Source: Prostheceraeus crozeri (lineage: Eukaryota; Platyhelminthes; Polycladida; Euryleptidae). Taken from it: DNA of 64,000 nt. Positions 35,645 through 46,060 of this stretch are shown one piece after another (the first letter of the stretch is position 1; each line of letters begins with the position of its first letter). The DNA is taken from assembly GCA_907163375.1 (NCBI GenBank), contig CAJQUW010001043.1, forward strand, positions 728,501 through 792,500, read 5' to 3'. Made by a program: the position numbers and the translations under genes. The notes under the pieces are model-generated. The model worked only from the letters and a program-made list of their open reading frames with translations. It did no database searches and was not told the DNA's origin.

Positions 35645-35995
35645 ATGAAGAAGAGTTGGGTATGGAATCACTATACGAAAGAGTCGGCTGAGGTTGCAAA
35701 ATGAAATCTGTGCTCCAGCCGCTTGACCTTTCGTGGGTCCACCTCGACTCTCTCAAATCACCTCTGCGGCAAGCACAAATTATCGAAGCCAACTACCAGT
35801 ACAACCGCTGAAGCGGCTGCAAATCGTGCAGGAGGAACAAAAAGAGACAGCAGTGGACGAGCTGTGCCTACGGATAGGCAAGGGATTCATTCGAATTTTC
35901 TATCTAACAAAAGTTTGGATGTGGACATCGATGTTGATGATGACTCTAGGAAGATAGCGAAACAGAAACAATCTTGCATTACCGAATACTACGAG
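35645..35995 (+). pseudogene. hAT transposase exon with BED zinc finger
   Basis: From ATG at 35645: MKKSWVWNHYTKESAEVAK, a TGA stop at 35702-35704, then NLCSSRLTFRGSTSTLSNHL and CGKHKL. This is a BED finger of the form Cx2C...Hx4H. The stop falls exactly at the first expected Cys ligand, so the finger is broken by what looks like one substitution. The remainder is a Ser/Thr- and Asp-rich linker ending CITEYYE. A consensus-like splice donor (GAG, then GTAAGC) follows at 35996. Confidence 0.68.
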
Positions 35996-36750
35996 GTAAG
36001 CATTCAAATTTTGTATATGGTATGGTGTCTTTACACGTAGCGTAGTTTTGCGTAGTGCATTTATTATTTATATAAGCATCTTAATTTACTAAGTAGTCTA
36101 TGACACGACGTACATATAATAGTATACAGTATGTCTGCTGTATACAGTATGTTGATATTGATATTCATCGGTTCCATGATCAGTTTTAGAACCGGGCTGG
36201 ATTATAGGCTTACTGGATGATAGGCTATATGTAGGGCTACACTGTAATTAAGTGGAAATTGCATTGCAAGGGGTTATGCCTCCTATCAAAGTCTATTTAT
36301 TGTATTGCAGGCTAAATAGGCCTAAATGTACAGCACAAGACTATTTACCTAGTAGAAAGGAACAGTATGCCTAAAGTGCGCGCATCATGGGCGTGAAAGC
36401 GCTTCCTCTAGCAATATGCGACTTGCATTGCAAATTTATGCATGAAGGTGTATCAGCATCACTGTGAATTTACAAATGTGCAAGCATGTGGATGCTGTAT
36501 GGTCGTTGTTCGCTATAGACATTAATTTTATTCGACAGTACTTCTATTCGACATGGACATTTGTACGGCAGTATAGGCCTGCATGTATTTATGACCTGTC
36601 GTATATACGTTTCCCCTTCTATAACATGCAGATTACGGTTTACAGGTTAAGGTTTAGAACTACATCCACTCTTTTGTACTTGCACTATGTTGTACATTAA
36701 TACAACATAAATGTAGAGGATTTTTACTTTTGTCTGATGTTTTTGTACAG
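35996..36750 (+). other. Candidate intron or deletion scar within the hAT element
   Basis: It begins GTAAGC and ends in a pyrimidine-rich TTTTTGTACAG. The two flanking coding pieces are BED and dimerisation domains, which in intact hAT proteins are separated by several hundred residues of RNase H-like catalytic core. Direct joining would also change frame. The simplest reading is that two introns flanked a catalytic exon that was deleted. A copy of TAGGCCTA lies inside (36317). Confidence 0.45.
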
Positions 36751-36751
36751 A

Positions 36752-37060
36752 CACATCGAAAAAACCGAAAAAGTCTTACAACTGAATGATACTGATGAGG
36801 TGGAGCAGTTTCTCAAGATTCCTGTTGCGGAGATGCGTACAAGTATTCTGGAATGGTGGAGGGGTCACTGTGCTATTTTCCCAAAGCTGGCAGCGATTGC
36901 CAGACATATTTTGGCTGTCCAGGCTACCAGTGCTCCATCGGAGCGTATTTTCAGCACGACTGGGAACACGTACACAGAAAAACGAATGAATCTATTACCA
37001 GAAAACGCATGCGCTATCATCTTTTTACACGGTAATGACAGATTTCTGAGCATCTTATAA
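36752..37060 (+). pseudogene. hAT transposase C-terminal dimerisation domain
   Basis: The frame reads EVEQFLKIPVAEM, SILEWWRGHCAIFPKLAAIA, RHILAVQATSAPSERIFSTT and LLPENACAIIFLHGN, ending in TAA at 37058-37060. This is a textbook Dimer_Tnp_hAT domain, with the WW...FP.LA..A block and ATSAPSERxFS signature. The frame is open, and a 3' splice site (TACAG) precedes it. Confidence 0.88.
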
Positions 37061-37426
37061 AGATAACGCTTGTACTACCATCTTTTTACATGGTAATGAC
37101 AGAAGAGCTATAGACATAATCTTATAGAAATTTTGTATGATTTTTGTAAAATATAATCTTCCTGGAAAGAAGGAAAGCTACTTTTTACTCGGGATTGTTT
37201 TAGCTGTACCGGTACTGATTCTCTTTTCCAAATAAGCTCAGTGTTAGTACTCAGTAGAGAGCCTATACCTAGTTGGAAATAAATTCATTGCTTCAGATCA
37301 ACTTGTTTTTTGAATTTCGATGTTGTTGTGATGAAAAATAATGACAAACATTGAAGAAATAAAAATAGAAATCATGGTAGATATGCTACACTAAAGTAAA
37401 AAAAGCAAATCCAATTTTTTCAATTA

Positions 37427-37494
37427 TCCGGATATCCGGATAGTTTTTCGCACGTATATCCGGATAGCGATTTTGCTATCCGCGCCCATCTCTG
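37427..37494. repeat. hAT right terminus
   Basis: Contains ATCCGGATATCCGGATAG and, at the very end, CGCGCCCATCTCTG, the inverted counterpart of the left end. It is followed by the right target duplication at 37495-37502. Confidence 0.78.
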
Positions 37495-37502
37495 CTAGTT
37501 TG

Positions 37503-40224
37503 TATACCGGTAGCAATTCGATGGTTTACTATTATTTTAAAGCTCGGCTTCAATAAGAGTATTTTCTTAAGCGTGATCATATCACAAACCTGCCACTGGT
37601 AGAGCAAAATATCACAATCAAAGACAGAGATCAAAATTAGCTGTAAAAGATGTGACTGGGTTCACATTACTATTCAGATTCAAGAATTGAAATAGAAATT
37701 TAGTGAATCACAAAATAATGCCGACGAAAATTAAATTAAAAGCTTGAAATTTCAGCCAGAAGCACTATATAGATCTCAACCTTTCCAAGAAGACTTGCAT
37801 TGTAATGTGGTTTATGAAATTTCCTTGATAATCTCTTTTTATATATTTAATGAGCTCCATGTAGAGGAGAGAGATGTCGACGACAGAGGACGTTGAAGAA
37901 GCATGAGACAGACGTCCGCCCGGCTACGTAGCTGGAACAGGATGAGGAGGAGGAGCAATAAAATATATTTATATATCATCTCATCTCCGCTTAATAAAGA
38001 TACCTGTTATTATATGTTTATTCCTCTTGATATCCAATACGTTTCACGCTACTTATAATAGTGGTTTCAAGTCAATAGTATATAGACACAGGAATGATTT
38101 ACAAAAATCTAGCTTCCTAAAAAGTGATGAAATATTTTTTAGACCACAGGAACCCATAATCTCTGCAAAAAACTGAATCTTTTGGCATAAAAATTTTCAC
38201 TGCATGCAGACAGTTTTTTGAGTCGACACTCTACCTACTATATAACTTACTCTGGTGGGTAGTTTGAGTTTCGTGAGTCGTTTAGACACTTAATGGACAT
38301 ATACAGTTATTCCTCAACATATATAACTGTTCAGCACAAGTTATTCTTCAACATTCACAACGCATTTGCTGCTCTTTTTGCATCATTTTTGGTTATTGCA
38401 GAATGTTGAATTGCATTCCCACTAATAACTGAAAAACTAGGCTTACTCTTCCAAGCACTTCTACATGCGGCAAAGTCTTATCACATGTGCTTCATGTGAA
38501 GTCTATCAGAATTGATATCAATATTTAACGGATTGTTTGAAATAGTCAGAATTTATGAGATGTAGGCATCCACGAGATGTAGAAGGATGCATTTAGATGA
38601 TCTCTCTCAAAAACCTGGAGGCAAAAGGGAGGCTCTCCAAATTATTGGCTACAGCGAAGTTATAGTCAGCATACGACTTCACAGAACAGTCTGATATCAT
38701 ATAGGTTGTATAACATTACGCACTCATATTGCAACAAGCAATTTACATAATTTTCAACGCTTCCGGCCCTTGCTGGTGATATTCCGAAGGGACAGAATCG
38801 AAGGTAGGAAAATTTATCAGGTTGAGATAGAGAAACAAAATCCAAAATTCCAACTTTATGCTGAAAATTTCTTAGTTACTGTGCCTATGATTACAATATA
38901 AATCTAGGGCTGTATAAGGAATGCGTAATCACGGACATAGACATACATCGAGCATGCTGACTCAACTGTAGTAGCCTAGTAGCAATTAGCAATTCAAAGA
39001 AAAAATCAAAAAGTATTCGAAAATCTATTCAGTTGCTACTCATTAAACGTCAAAACATACACAAATTGCAACTAAGATGACGGTTCATTTCATCCCGTGA
39101 TTCCGTGAGTAAAATGTCGGGATTTGTGAAACCCCTTAGGATCCTGGGATTGAAATACCTTACAAACATCATATGCTGATGCCTCGATTTTTGCAACGAC
39201 AATGCAACGATTGGTTTGATAGCCAAACAGAGTACTCGAAAGTAGGGTTGTTGGAAATTGAAAAGAATAGTGGATGAAATCAGCAGTTTTCACAGGTACA
39301 GGATCTTCCTCTGATGGGTTATAATGGGTTAAAAAATCTGAGATTAGTAGGCTACATAATGAACAGTAAGGCAAATAGTCCTATGCTTCTTATCTACAAT
39401 TGTTCGATATTCTGTGCTAACCACTACAATGATTTTTGAATAATTACTAAATATTAACTTTTTCGTTTGAAATCGTTATCAAGATGGCCCACTATATAGA
39501 GTTTCCAATAGTGATTTGCTGAATGATCTGCTATTTGGATAGGTTTTTATAACAGAAGGTTCGAAATATTTATTTTTCCATAAAATACTTCATTACGATG
39601 GAAATGGAGATCCCTTAATTCTTGATATTGTTTCTTCACGAATGAAATAAAGATTCTCACAATTTTCTCAATAGGGTGCATAGTGAAAACCTTTCTTTGC
39701 AGAGGATTAGTTCCCAATCATAGTTTAAGACCTTTTTTCATCATGGTTTTAGAACCGGTTTTGAACACAATGCCCAATTTATGCACAGAGAGTATATGCT
39801 ACACTTTACCTTTACTCCTCCATATCACCATGAAATTTATATTCAGAATCAGCATTCCTTTTTAAGCGCTTTATGACCATGCTCAGCAAATTTTTTTGTA
39901 CAAAAAGTGAGCTACACATTCAAAGTCACATCATTCGAAAAGAAACGTGTAAAAGCTGCAAGTCAGAAGCGTCCTTCACTGGCTTGTCATTGATCACAGC
40001 ATGAAATACCTGTTTTTCTGAGCGCCTAGAAACATTTGAGCTTTTAATCTTGGTGACATATTTTCTAATTCATCTGAAGAAGCCAGGAGGAAAATAGATT
40101 ACCATTTTACTGAAAGGAGTCAGTTGAAGATGTTGTGAAGAAGCATTGGCTATGAATCAATATTATGTCACTTGTATAGGAAACAACTCTTGTGACGATA
40201 TATTGGTGCAAACTGGTAATGCAG
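37503..40224. other. Mostly unassigned; two small repeat traces
   Basis: At 37860-37985 a frame reads RSMRQTSARLRSWNRMRRRS, which could be the C-terminus of an L2/RTE-like LINE (weak). At 38226-38262 there is a short piece of the PLE-associated repeat seen at 21.6 and 35.0 kb, in the opposite orientation. The frame at 39374-39090 on the reverse strand (94 codons) has no motif I know. Otherwise nothing is recognised. Confidence 0.4.
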
Positions 40225-41760
40225 AGGCGATAAAAGGTGAAGGGTCGAAGACTTACCCGAGACATTCATCTTTAAACAGACATCCTTTAACATCGGCGCT
40301 TGCTTTGGCTCAACAAATAATTCTGCAATTCTTGGATAATGATTGAGGAGCTGTTCGACTTTTATCAGCTGATCTTCGTAAGGCATTTGATAAGATCGAA
40401 CATCCAGTCATAGTAGACTCATGCAATGGATTTCATGTTCCATCTTCTATAATGAAGTGGATTGTCAGCTTTCTTTCTAATCGACATCATCGTGTGGTGA
40501 GGAAAAATATGTCTTCAGACTGAGTTGTCATTCCGAGTGTTATCCCCAAAGCAAGTGTACTTGGACCCTTGTTGTTTTCCATATCTGTAGATTCAATCCA
40601 TCCTGTTTGCTCTAATACAAGAGTGATCAAATATGCTGATGACTTACTATTTTTGCATTTTTGTCGCAATTCTTTTGATGATAAATTGCAGACTGAGTGG
40701 AATAACATTATGAGCTGGTCAAATTCCATACAACTTCCGCTCACTGTTGATAAATGTCATGTTTTTGATGTTATTACAAGATATGATCTGTCAACTAAAC
40801 CCATTGCAGTTGATGATGCTTCATTCTTTAGAAGTGTCGAATCTATTAAGTTTCTTTCTTGGCATTTGGTTTTCTGCCAATTTAACGATACTGCACGATA
40901 CTACAAAGACATTTCAAAATAAGTACATTTGTGCACGGAAATAGTCTAACAAAAATCATATAAGATCAGAAAATGTTGAAACGTGAAAGCTAACTCAATC
41001 AGTCCAAGTATTATTAATAATAATGGCTGCAGCCGGGAAGAACGAGTTTCTTCTCCTGGTGGTTTTATAAGGTGGCTGCTTTAAACAACCAGTTCTTGAA
41101 GACCTTTCAGGACATAAAGAAAACAAAGGATGTTCAAAATTAGCAGAAATGTCTTGGAACAACTTCACGGTTGATTTTTCTCTCCTGACGTCAAGGTCAT
41201 CAAAGATGTCACAGGAACAATCATCATTAAAAACTATTCTATGAGCTCGAAGTTGAAGCTTCTTTAGAATGTTTCCATCACCCTCTATCACTTATATACT
41301 TTGTGCTTATCCGTCTTTTTGCAATTTGCCCAAGTATCTTATAAACAAATTGTTAAGTGTCGAACGTCGCCTTCATTGTATCATGGATATTCCATTTTCT
41401 CATTCCAACTCACTTGATGCGATTGGTAATCGAACTTGTGAATAGTTGTTGTATGAAATTGTTCAAAACTCGAACCATCCCCTTCGTGAGATGTTTCTGG
41501 TTAAACCAAGTGGTCGCACAACTCGAAATTGTCTTCCTTTTCGTCAACCGTTTTCAGGAACTGAGCGTTTCAGCACATCGTTTATAAAATTTTGTGAATA
41601 ATCTGCTTTTACTGTATCGCTTTTATTTCCCGTCGATCCGATGCCATTGCATTGTATTTTCTTCTGATCTTTTATATATTGTAATCGTAACTGTGTAATG
41701 TGCTCACCGGATTGCATACTTATGAGACAGCAATAAAGAGATTCATCAACATCAACATTC
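40225..41760 (+). mobile_element. CR1/Jockey-like LINE, with another LINE inside
   Basis: The forward strand reads HPLTSALALAQQIILQFLDN, then RLLSADLRKAFDKIEH, IMKWIVSFLSNRHHRVV, ASVLGPLLFSISVDSI and VIKYADDLLFLHFC, so the catalytic YADD is kept. After an opposite-strand insert (about 40925-41300) the C-terminal part resumes as LIRLFAICPSIL, LLSVERRLHCIMD, HPLREMFLVKPSGRTTRNC and FIKFCE. The 3' end has GCAATAAAGAGATTC followed by ATCAAC repeats (41729-41758). The N-terminal RT and endonuclease are missing and stops are present. Confidence 0.8.
40925..41300 (-). mobile_element. LINE 3' fragment nested in the 40.2-kb LINE
   Basis: Reverse-strand frame 41291-40995 (98 codons): NILKKLQLRAHRIVFNDDC, then REKSTVKLFQDIS and TTRRRNSFFPAAAIIINNTW, ending in a stop. 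This is the C-terminus of a CR1/Jockey-like ORF2, like those at 16.4 and 25.0 kb. It separates two halves of a forward LINE, so it inserted later. I could not fix a target duplication. Confidence 0.72.
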
Positions 41761-43139
41761 CTCTTCCAACTTCCTTCAAAGGGAGTGCGAATCTCACCAA
41801 GAGTGACCCGACACCGACAAGGCTTCACAATGTATGCATTTAGGCATATAGAAAATATACCTCATGAACATCAAACTGATATCGATTTTTAGCCAACATC
41901 TTGAGTTAATAATCCTAAGTTAATGTTTTGTAAAGGAGAAAGTGATTTAAATTTTGAAGCACCATTTTGTTTGAGTAGTGAAATCAGTGTGTATGAAATC
42001 GCTATGTCAATCAAGTGTTCTGCCATTCACAAAGGGTCTGAACCCGAAGCGTCTGGTGATATATTTCATTCTAGTATACTTCACTTGGCATTATACACAT
42101 CCGGAGAGAATTCCGTTTTTTTTTTGTTTTCTTCACTTAATTATGGTCCTCCCTCTTCCATATCTTATGCATGAAATAGTACATGAAAAATTACCTGTAC
42201 GAAATACATACAAGTAGCGTAAAAGGTAATCAACTCGATTCTATATATGCCATACTGACCATACTGAAATTGCCCAAAATCAACATGATACGTGGGGGAA
42301 GTGACTTTTGCTTTATTGTGAAATCCAATTTCGGTTCAGTGTCCCATAGATTTCATTCGATTGTTATTTCAGGCATAAAATGTTTACTTGATGAAATTCA
42401 ACACGTTTGCAATTTCTCGTCTATTGATCGGTTAACAAATGAATCGAATATTAGTAAAGGAACCGATATTTGACCTCAATTTTCCCTTGTTGTTAAAAGC
42501 TAAACAAAATTCCAATCGCAAATGCAGATAACAGAAATTTATCTTTTGCCGCCGATTTCATCCATGTCAAAGATTTTATTCTGTACACCTCTAAAAAGGT
42601 AAATATTGAACGAATGTTTTTGAAAGATAACCGAACACTAAATTCGTGTGAAAGATCAAAGCATATTGACTTGAATTTTTTGTTGGTGTTGATGACTCTC
42701 GTCGGGTTTCTCAAGCTACTCGATTTTGCAGTCATAAAGAGTGATCGAGGTGAGAAGAGTAGCATTAATGAAAAACATGCACCTAGCTTTCCTGATTATA
42801 AAAAGGGCACTGAAAAAGGTTTGCCAAATGACGAAGGCCTACATGTATGCTGATATATGTGAACAACACTAGCATTTCAAATGAATCAGAAAGCAGATAT
42901 GCATAGTGCTGACGAATGAAGACATTGCCTATGAAACTCAGCCTATCAAAGCTAGGAAGTGAAAATTAATGACTGATAAAAAATGCTTGAGGACTGCAAA
43001 GGACTGAATACTTCATTATTTCAGCGATAAGTGGATATCGACATCGAAAGGCCTGAATTGCGTGGAGCTATGAGCTACATCATTTTGAGAATATCATGAA
43101 ATTGTATCTGATTATCTAAATCAGAAAAAGAAAAATAAT
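41761..43139. other. Unassigned sequence
   Basis: Frames of 80-96 codons near 41923-42473 and 42765-42493 have no recognisable motif. No repeats or RNA genes were seen. Confidence 0.4.
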
Positions 43140-43385
43140 CAGATGCTAGATTTTATCACTGGCAGTTATGGGAATCGATTGCGACTCAAAACTCTGTATC
43201 ATTGTGCGATTGTGTTCAAGACATCAAAATTTGCTTCGAGAAATAGCACCATTATTCTATTGCTGCGAAGGTTCAGCTATGTTTCAGCACACTAATGCGA
43301 AGATTCTAAAATCCATTAGAAAATGTCTTCAGAAAGCCATCACCTTTCCATTGAATGCCGAAGAAAACTTTCATCAATGGACTTA
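43140..43385 (+). pseudogene. LINE ORF2 C-terminal fragment
   Basis: Two overlapping frames read RLKTLYHCAIVFKTSKF and HQNLLREIAPLFYCCEG, then ILKSIRKCLQKAI. These line up with the insert at 8950-9186 (VETLYHFMIECSLYQNL, RQETAPLLCNCS, LVKSIARFLKKA). It is the same LINE family with at least one frame shift. Confidence 0.6.
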
Positions 43386-43410
43386 ATTTTTATAAACATC
43401 TTCTCCTTCC

Positions 43411-43495
43411 CAGAGTTGGAAGCGGGCCCGGGCCGGGCTCAGGCATGAAAAATTCTGTGAGCACTAGGGCCGGGCCCGGGTCGATGCGGGCTCGG
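43411..43495. repeat. GC-rich hAT-like terminus (GGGCCCGGGC type)
   Basis: The sequence starts CAGAGTTGGAAGCGGGCCCG and carries several GGGCCCGG and GGGCTC units in a strongly AT-rich setting. This is the look of an animal hAT subterminal region. A related but not matching block occurs at 48510-48571. No 8-bp target duplication could be paired, so boundaries and family are tentative. Confidence 0.38.
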
Positions 43496-43772
43496 GTTGG
43501 TCTTGTGATGACAGCAATATATTTTGTGGAATCGCGTGTTCGCGCGACGTGTCGCATAGCGTAGTACAAACATGAGTAAATTATGCTGATAAACATCACC
43601 ATCGGAAACATCACCAGTAGACAGGGTACGTCAGAAATTTCGTGCAACTCTGCGCAGTATACAAGAATTACGGAGAAGGCATCTATGGAATCACGATGGG
43701 CTTCAGAGCCCAATTGGATAGGATTAGATAATGACAAGTTCAATACAATTTTGAACGGCGTTCAGTCACACT

Positions 43773-43796
43773 CTGAATAGGATCAAGCCTATTCAG
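43773..43796. repeat. Perfect 9-bp hairpin
   Basis: CTGAATAGG, a six-base loop, then CCTATTCAG. About 60 bp later, CTCACCC...CAGGGTGAG (43835-43862) forms another inverted pair, and TACAGGGTGAGCGGAAAGTC resembles a DNA-transposon end. No partner end was found. Confidence 0.5.
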
Positions 43797-44294
43797 TCAC
43801 CCGTCCGTCTTATTTATGCCCTCTCACCCCGTAATTAATACAGGGTGAGCGGAAAGTCTCTCCCTGGTTTCGAAAGCCTATAGTTTCGAAGTAAATATAT
43901 TTTTAAATCTAATTTCTCGTCTAATTAATTGAGAATGTACCAAAGTTTTATACCAAAACAGCATTTTGATCTACTACAATCTTTTCAATCGCTTAAGAGT
44001 TAGAGGTTCTTCTGTAGAAAATTAAGCGAATGAAATAGGAAGATATAAATTACTGAGCTAAAAACTTGCAAACAATGTCTAAGTTTATGCTGAAGAGAGA
44101 ATGATCCTGAAAAGCAGCCAGGTGTTGCAAGCATTTGATGATTCTAATGTGTCAATGGGATAGAGTACATAGACTTTGGAGACCAGCTAAAATGGCTAAT
44201 TTTGATCAAATACTTGAATCTGCAAACTTGACAAGCTTGAACAAGTTCTCCGTCAAGCGAAGAAGTCTGTAGCATTGAGAATAACTGACTTGAA

Positions 44295-45209
44295 AGCTGG
44301 ATTTACAATGGCGTGTGTTACACGATATACAGTGTGCATATTTTGCACTATTCAGAAACTCCTTAGGAATGCTGCACTTTCAGACGCGAGTAATACATGG
44401 GAATAAAACACGCTGTGTTTTTACATTGTTAATTCATGCTGCCGTTTGCATTTGCGTGTGTGGTGGAGTCAAATGAAAACGCGACTGAAAACCCGAAGCT
44501 GTATTGTCTGAAGATTGCTGCTCAGTGTATTTAAAAAGCGGATGGACTACCAAAACGGAGACAACGCCGTTTGGGAGGTCAGGCCAGCATATGCGAACGG
44601 CAAAAAAAATCAGTGAATTCAGCACATTCGTTATCTTCATTTTTGTCCATGTTTTCTGTCTTGCCTCTGAATGAATGGGCTCAGCCAAGACATACTTCGC
44701 CAGACTGAATTTTAACCTTCCAACTTCTTCTGGCGGCTTGACCACTTCTTGTCGCATCGGCTTTTCTAATTCGTCCCAACTCACTCCGCAGATATTCGAA
44801 ACGATGTTGGAGTTCTCCGCTGACCTCCCCAGTATCATTGCGATTGCTTTCCAAGCCTCCTTCCGTTTCGCAACATCTTTGGGATGTTTGCAGGATGGTT
44901 TGTACAAATGGTCATGCGGTTGTGCCTCAGCAAGAAGTAGCTCGTCCTCTGCCAATTGTTTCAATCTCTTTTCATTCTTACGAGGTATGTTTTGCTTTGA
45001 AAATTGTGTGCGTGTGTTCAGAGAAAGATAAACTACATTTATCTCTCGTGTATCGAGCAAATTTCAACACACGCGATGGGAAAGAGAAATACATTTGACG
45101 TCACTGTTTTTACCTTAACCTACCCGTGTAAGCACACGCACGATCGTATAAAACACGCGAGGCATATGTAACGCACGATAGTCGAACGCGTGCCAATGTA
45201 AATCCAGCT
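44295..45209 (-). mobile_element. TIR element carrying a MADF-domain ORF
   Basis: The left end AGCTGGATTTACAATGGC (44295-44312) matches the complement of the right end, AGCTGGATTTACATTGGC (45192-45209), with one difference. Further inside, GTGTGTTAC and GCGTT/GCGTTAC blocks are also shared. GAA is present directly outside both ends (44292-44294 and 45210-45212), suggesting a 3-bp target duplication. The only ORF encodes a MADF-type DNA-binding domain; no transposase is present. A 3-bp duplication plus a MADF partner gene points to a PIF/Harbinger relative, but the ends do not resemble the Harbinger next door. Confidence 0.68.
44434..45060 (-). CDS. MADF-domain protein of a TIR element
   Basis: The 208-codon reverse-strand ORF starts at 45060. 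Residues about 36-112 form a MADF/Myb-SANT-like domain: ELLLAEAQPHDHLYKPSCKH, then KDVAKRKEAWKAIAMILGRS and ICGVSWDELEKPMRQEV. The Trp and Leu spacing (AWxxIA...W.EL) fits the family. The last 80 residues show no known domain and run toward the left TIR. MADF proteins bind DNA, and in PIF-type elements a MADF or SANT protein acts beside the transposase. It fills nearly the whole element. Whether the C-terminus is native or frame-shifted is unclear. Confidence 0.65.
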   Translation of the reverse strand: MLDTREINVVYLSLNTRTQFSKQNIPRKNEKRLKQLAEDELLLAEAQPHDHLYKPSCKHPKDVAKRKEAWKAIAMILGRSAENSNIVSNICGVSWDELEKPMRQEVVKPPEEVGRLKFSLAKYVLAEPIHSEARQKTWTKMKITNVLNSLIFFAVRICWPDLPNGVVSVLVVHPLFKYTEQQSSDNTASGFQSRFHLTPPHTQMQTAA

Positions 45210-45212
45210 GAA

Positions 45213-45783
45213 GATAACCGAACTTTGAGGAAAATTGAAGAAAATTGAATTTCAAATTATGAGAAAGCCGGTAGATACGTGTATAAAACGTGTATACGCG
45301 TATAAAGCTCGTCCAGTCAATACTATCGATATTATCTTCCTAAAATATCATATCCAGTGATAACTATGATAATAGAATACTAAATAATAATAGATTCCTA
45401 AATTTTTTGCTTAAATTCTAACACGAGAGAATTATTCGAATTCCATAATTCACCTTTACAATAAGGTTAAATTTTTACATAGGCCTGCTATCATTTGAGC
45501 TTAAGATTACGATCAAGACAGCATTTGATTCGCGTGATTCATGCGTATAAGTGTAAGAGCGCAACTGGGTTGCTTGTATTCACATTGGCCTCAGCAACAT
45601 GCGATTTGCATCAATATACATGGGCGATGACAACAATACCTGATCAATTGACTTTCACATCTTCACAAAATGGAGGAAATAGGCATTCTATGAAGCCAGA
45701 AGAACAAGAAAACGAACCATTGAAACGGACGAGGATTTCTGCGATTTTCTTGCCCGCCTGTATTAACATGATAACTTATCTTC
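45213..45783. other. Spacer between the MADF element and the Harbinger
   Basis: A 101-codon forward frame (45495-45797) extends just into the Harbinger left end but has no recognised domain. Nothing else is seen. Confidence 0.4.
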
Positions 45784-45786
45784 TAA

Positions 45787-45916
45787 GGGCCGTATCCTGA
45801 AGTCTCGGTTAGGTAACCCTCCGCTAAGTGCTTAACCCTCAGTTTGTTAACCGAGGATATTTATCTGGTATTCACACAAGAAATTTAACTCTCGGTTTGC
45901 TAGCTGAAGTTAAGTC
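45787..45916. repeat. Harbinger left TIR and subterminal CGGTTA repeats
   Basis: A perfect 25-nt match to the inverted right end is followed by several copies of TTAACCGAG or CTCGGTTA and degenerate forms, to about 45916. They are likely transposase or SANT-protein binding sites. Confidence 0.85.
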
Positions 45917-46060
45917 GAATGCACCAGTTCTTAGGTCAAGGTCAAGGTTCGGCTGTCAAGGAGACAGTTGACGAATAATCACTGTCGCTGTCCGGATAAT
46001 CGATGTCGCGTGTGTCTACTGATTCCTTATTGCCACAATATCAAAGCGGCAACTGACAGC

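Larger units (their letters stand above)
35239..37494 (+). mobile_element. hAT-superfamily DNA transposon, internally deleted
   Basis: The left end starts CAGAGATGTCGGCGGATA and the complement of the right end starts CAGAGATGGGCGCGGATA. Flanking 8-mers CTGGTTTG (35231-35238) and CTAGTTTG (37495-37502) match at 7 of 8 bases, the expected hAT target duplication. Both subterminal regions hold repeated GGATATCC palindromes. The interior encodes a BED-type finger (35645-35995) and a hAT dimerisation domain (36752-37060), but no catalytic core. At 2,256 bp it cannot encode a complete transposase. Confidence 0.88.

Noticed and set aside
39090-39374. 94-codon reverse-strand frame as a protein gene
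   Set aside because: No motif, signal peptide or membrane segment that I could support.
44675-45098. Forward-strand frames opposite the MADF ORF
   Set aside because: Shadows of the reverse-strand MADF coding sequence.
45495-45800. 101-codon frame just left of the Harbinger as a host gene
   Set aside because: It runs into the transposon end and has no known domain.
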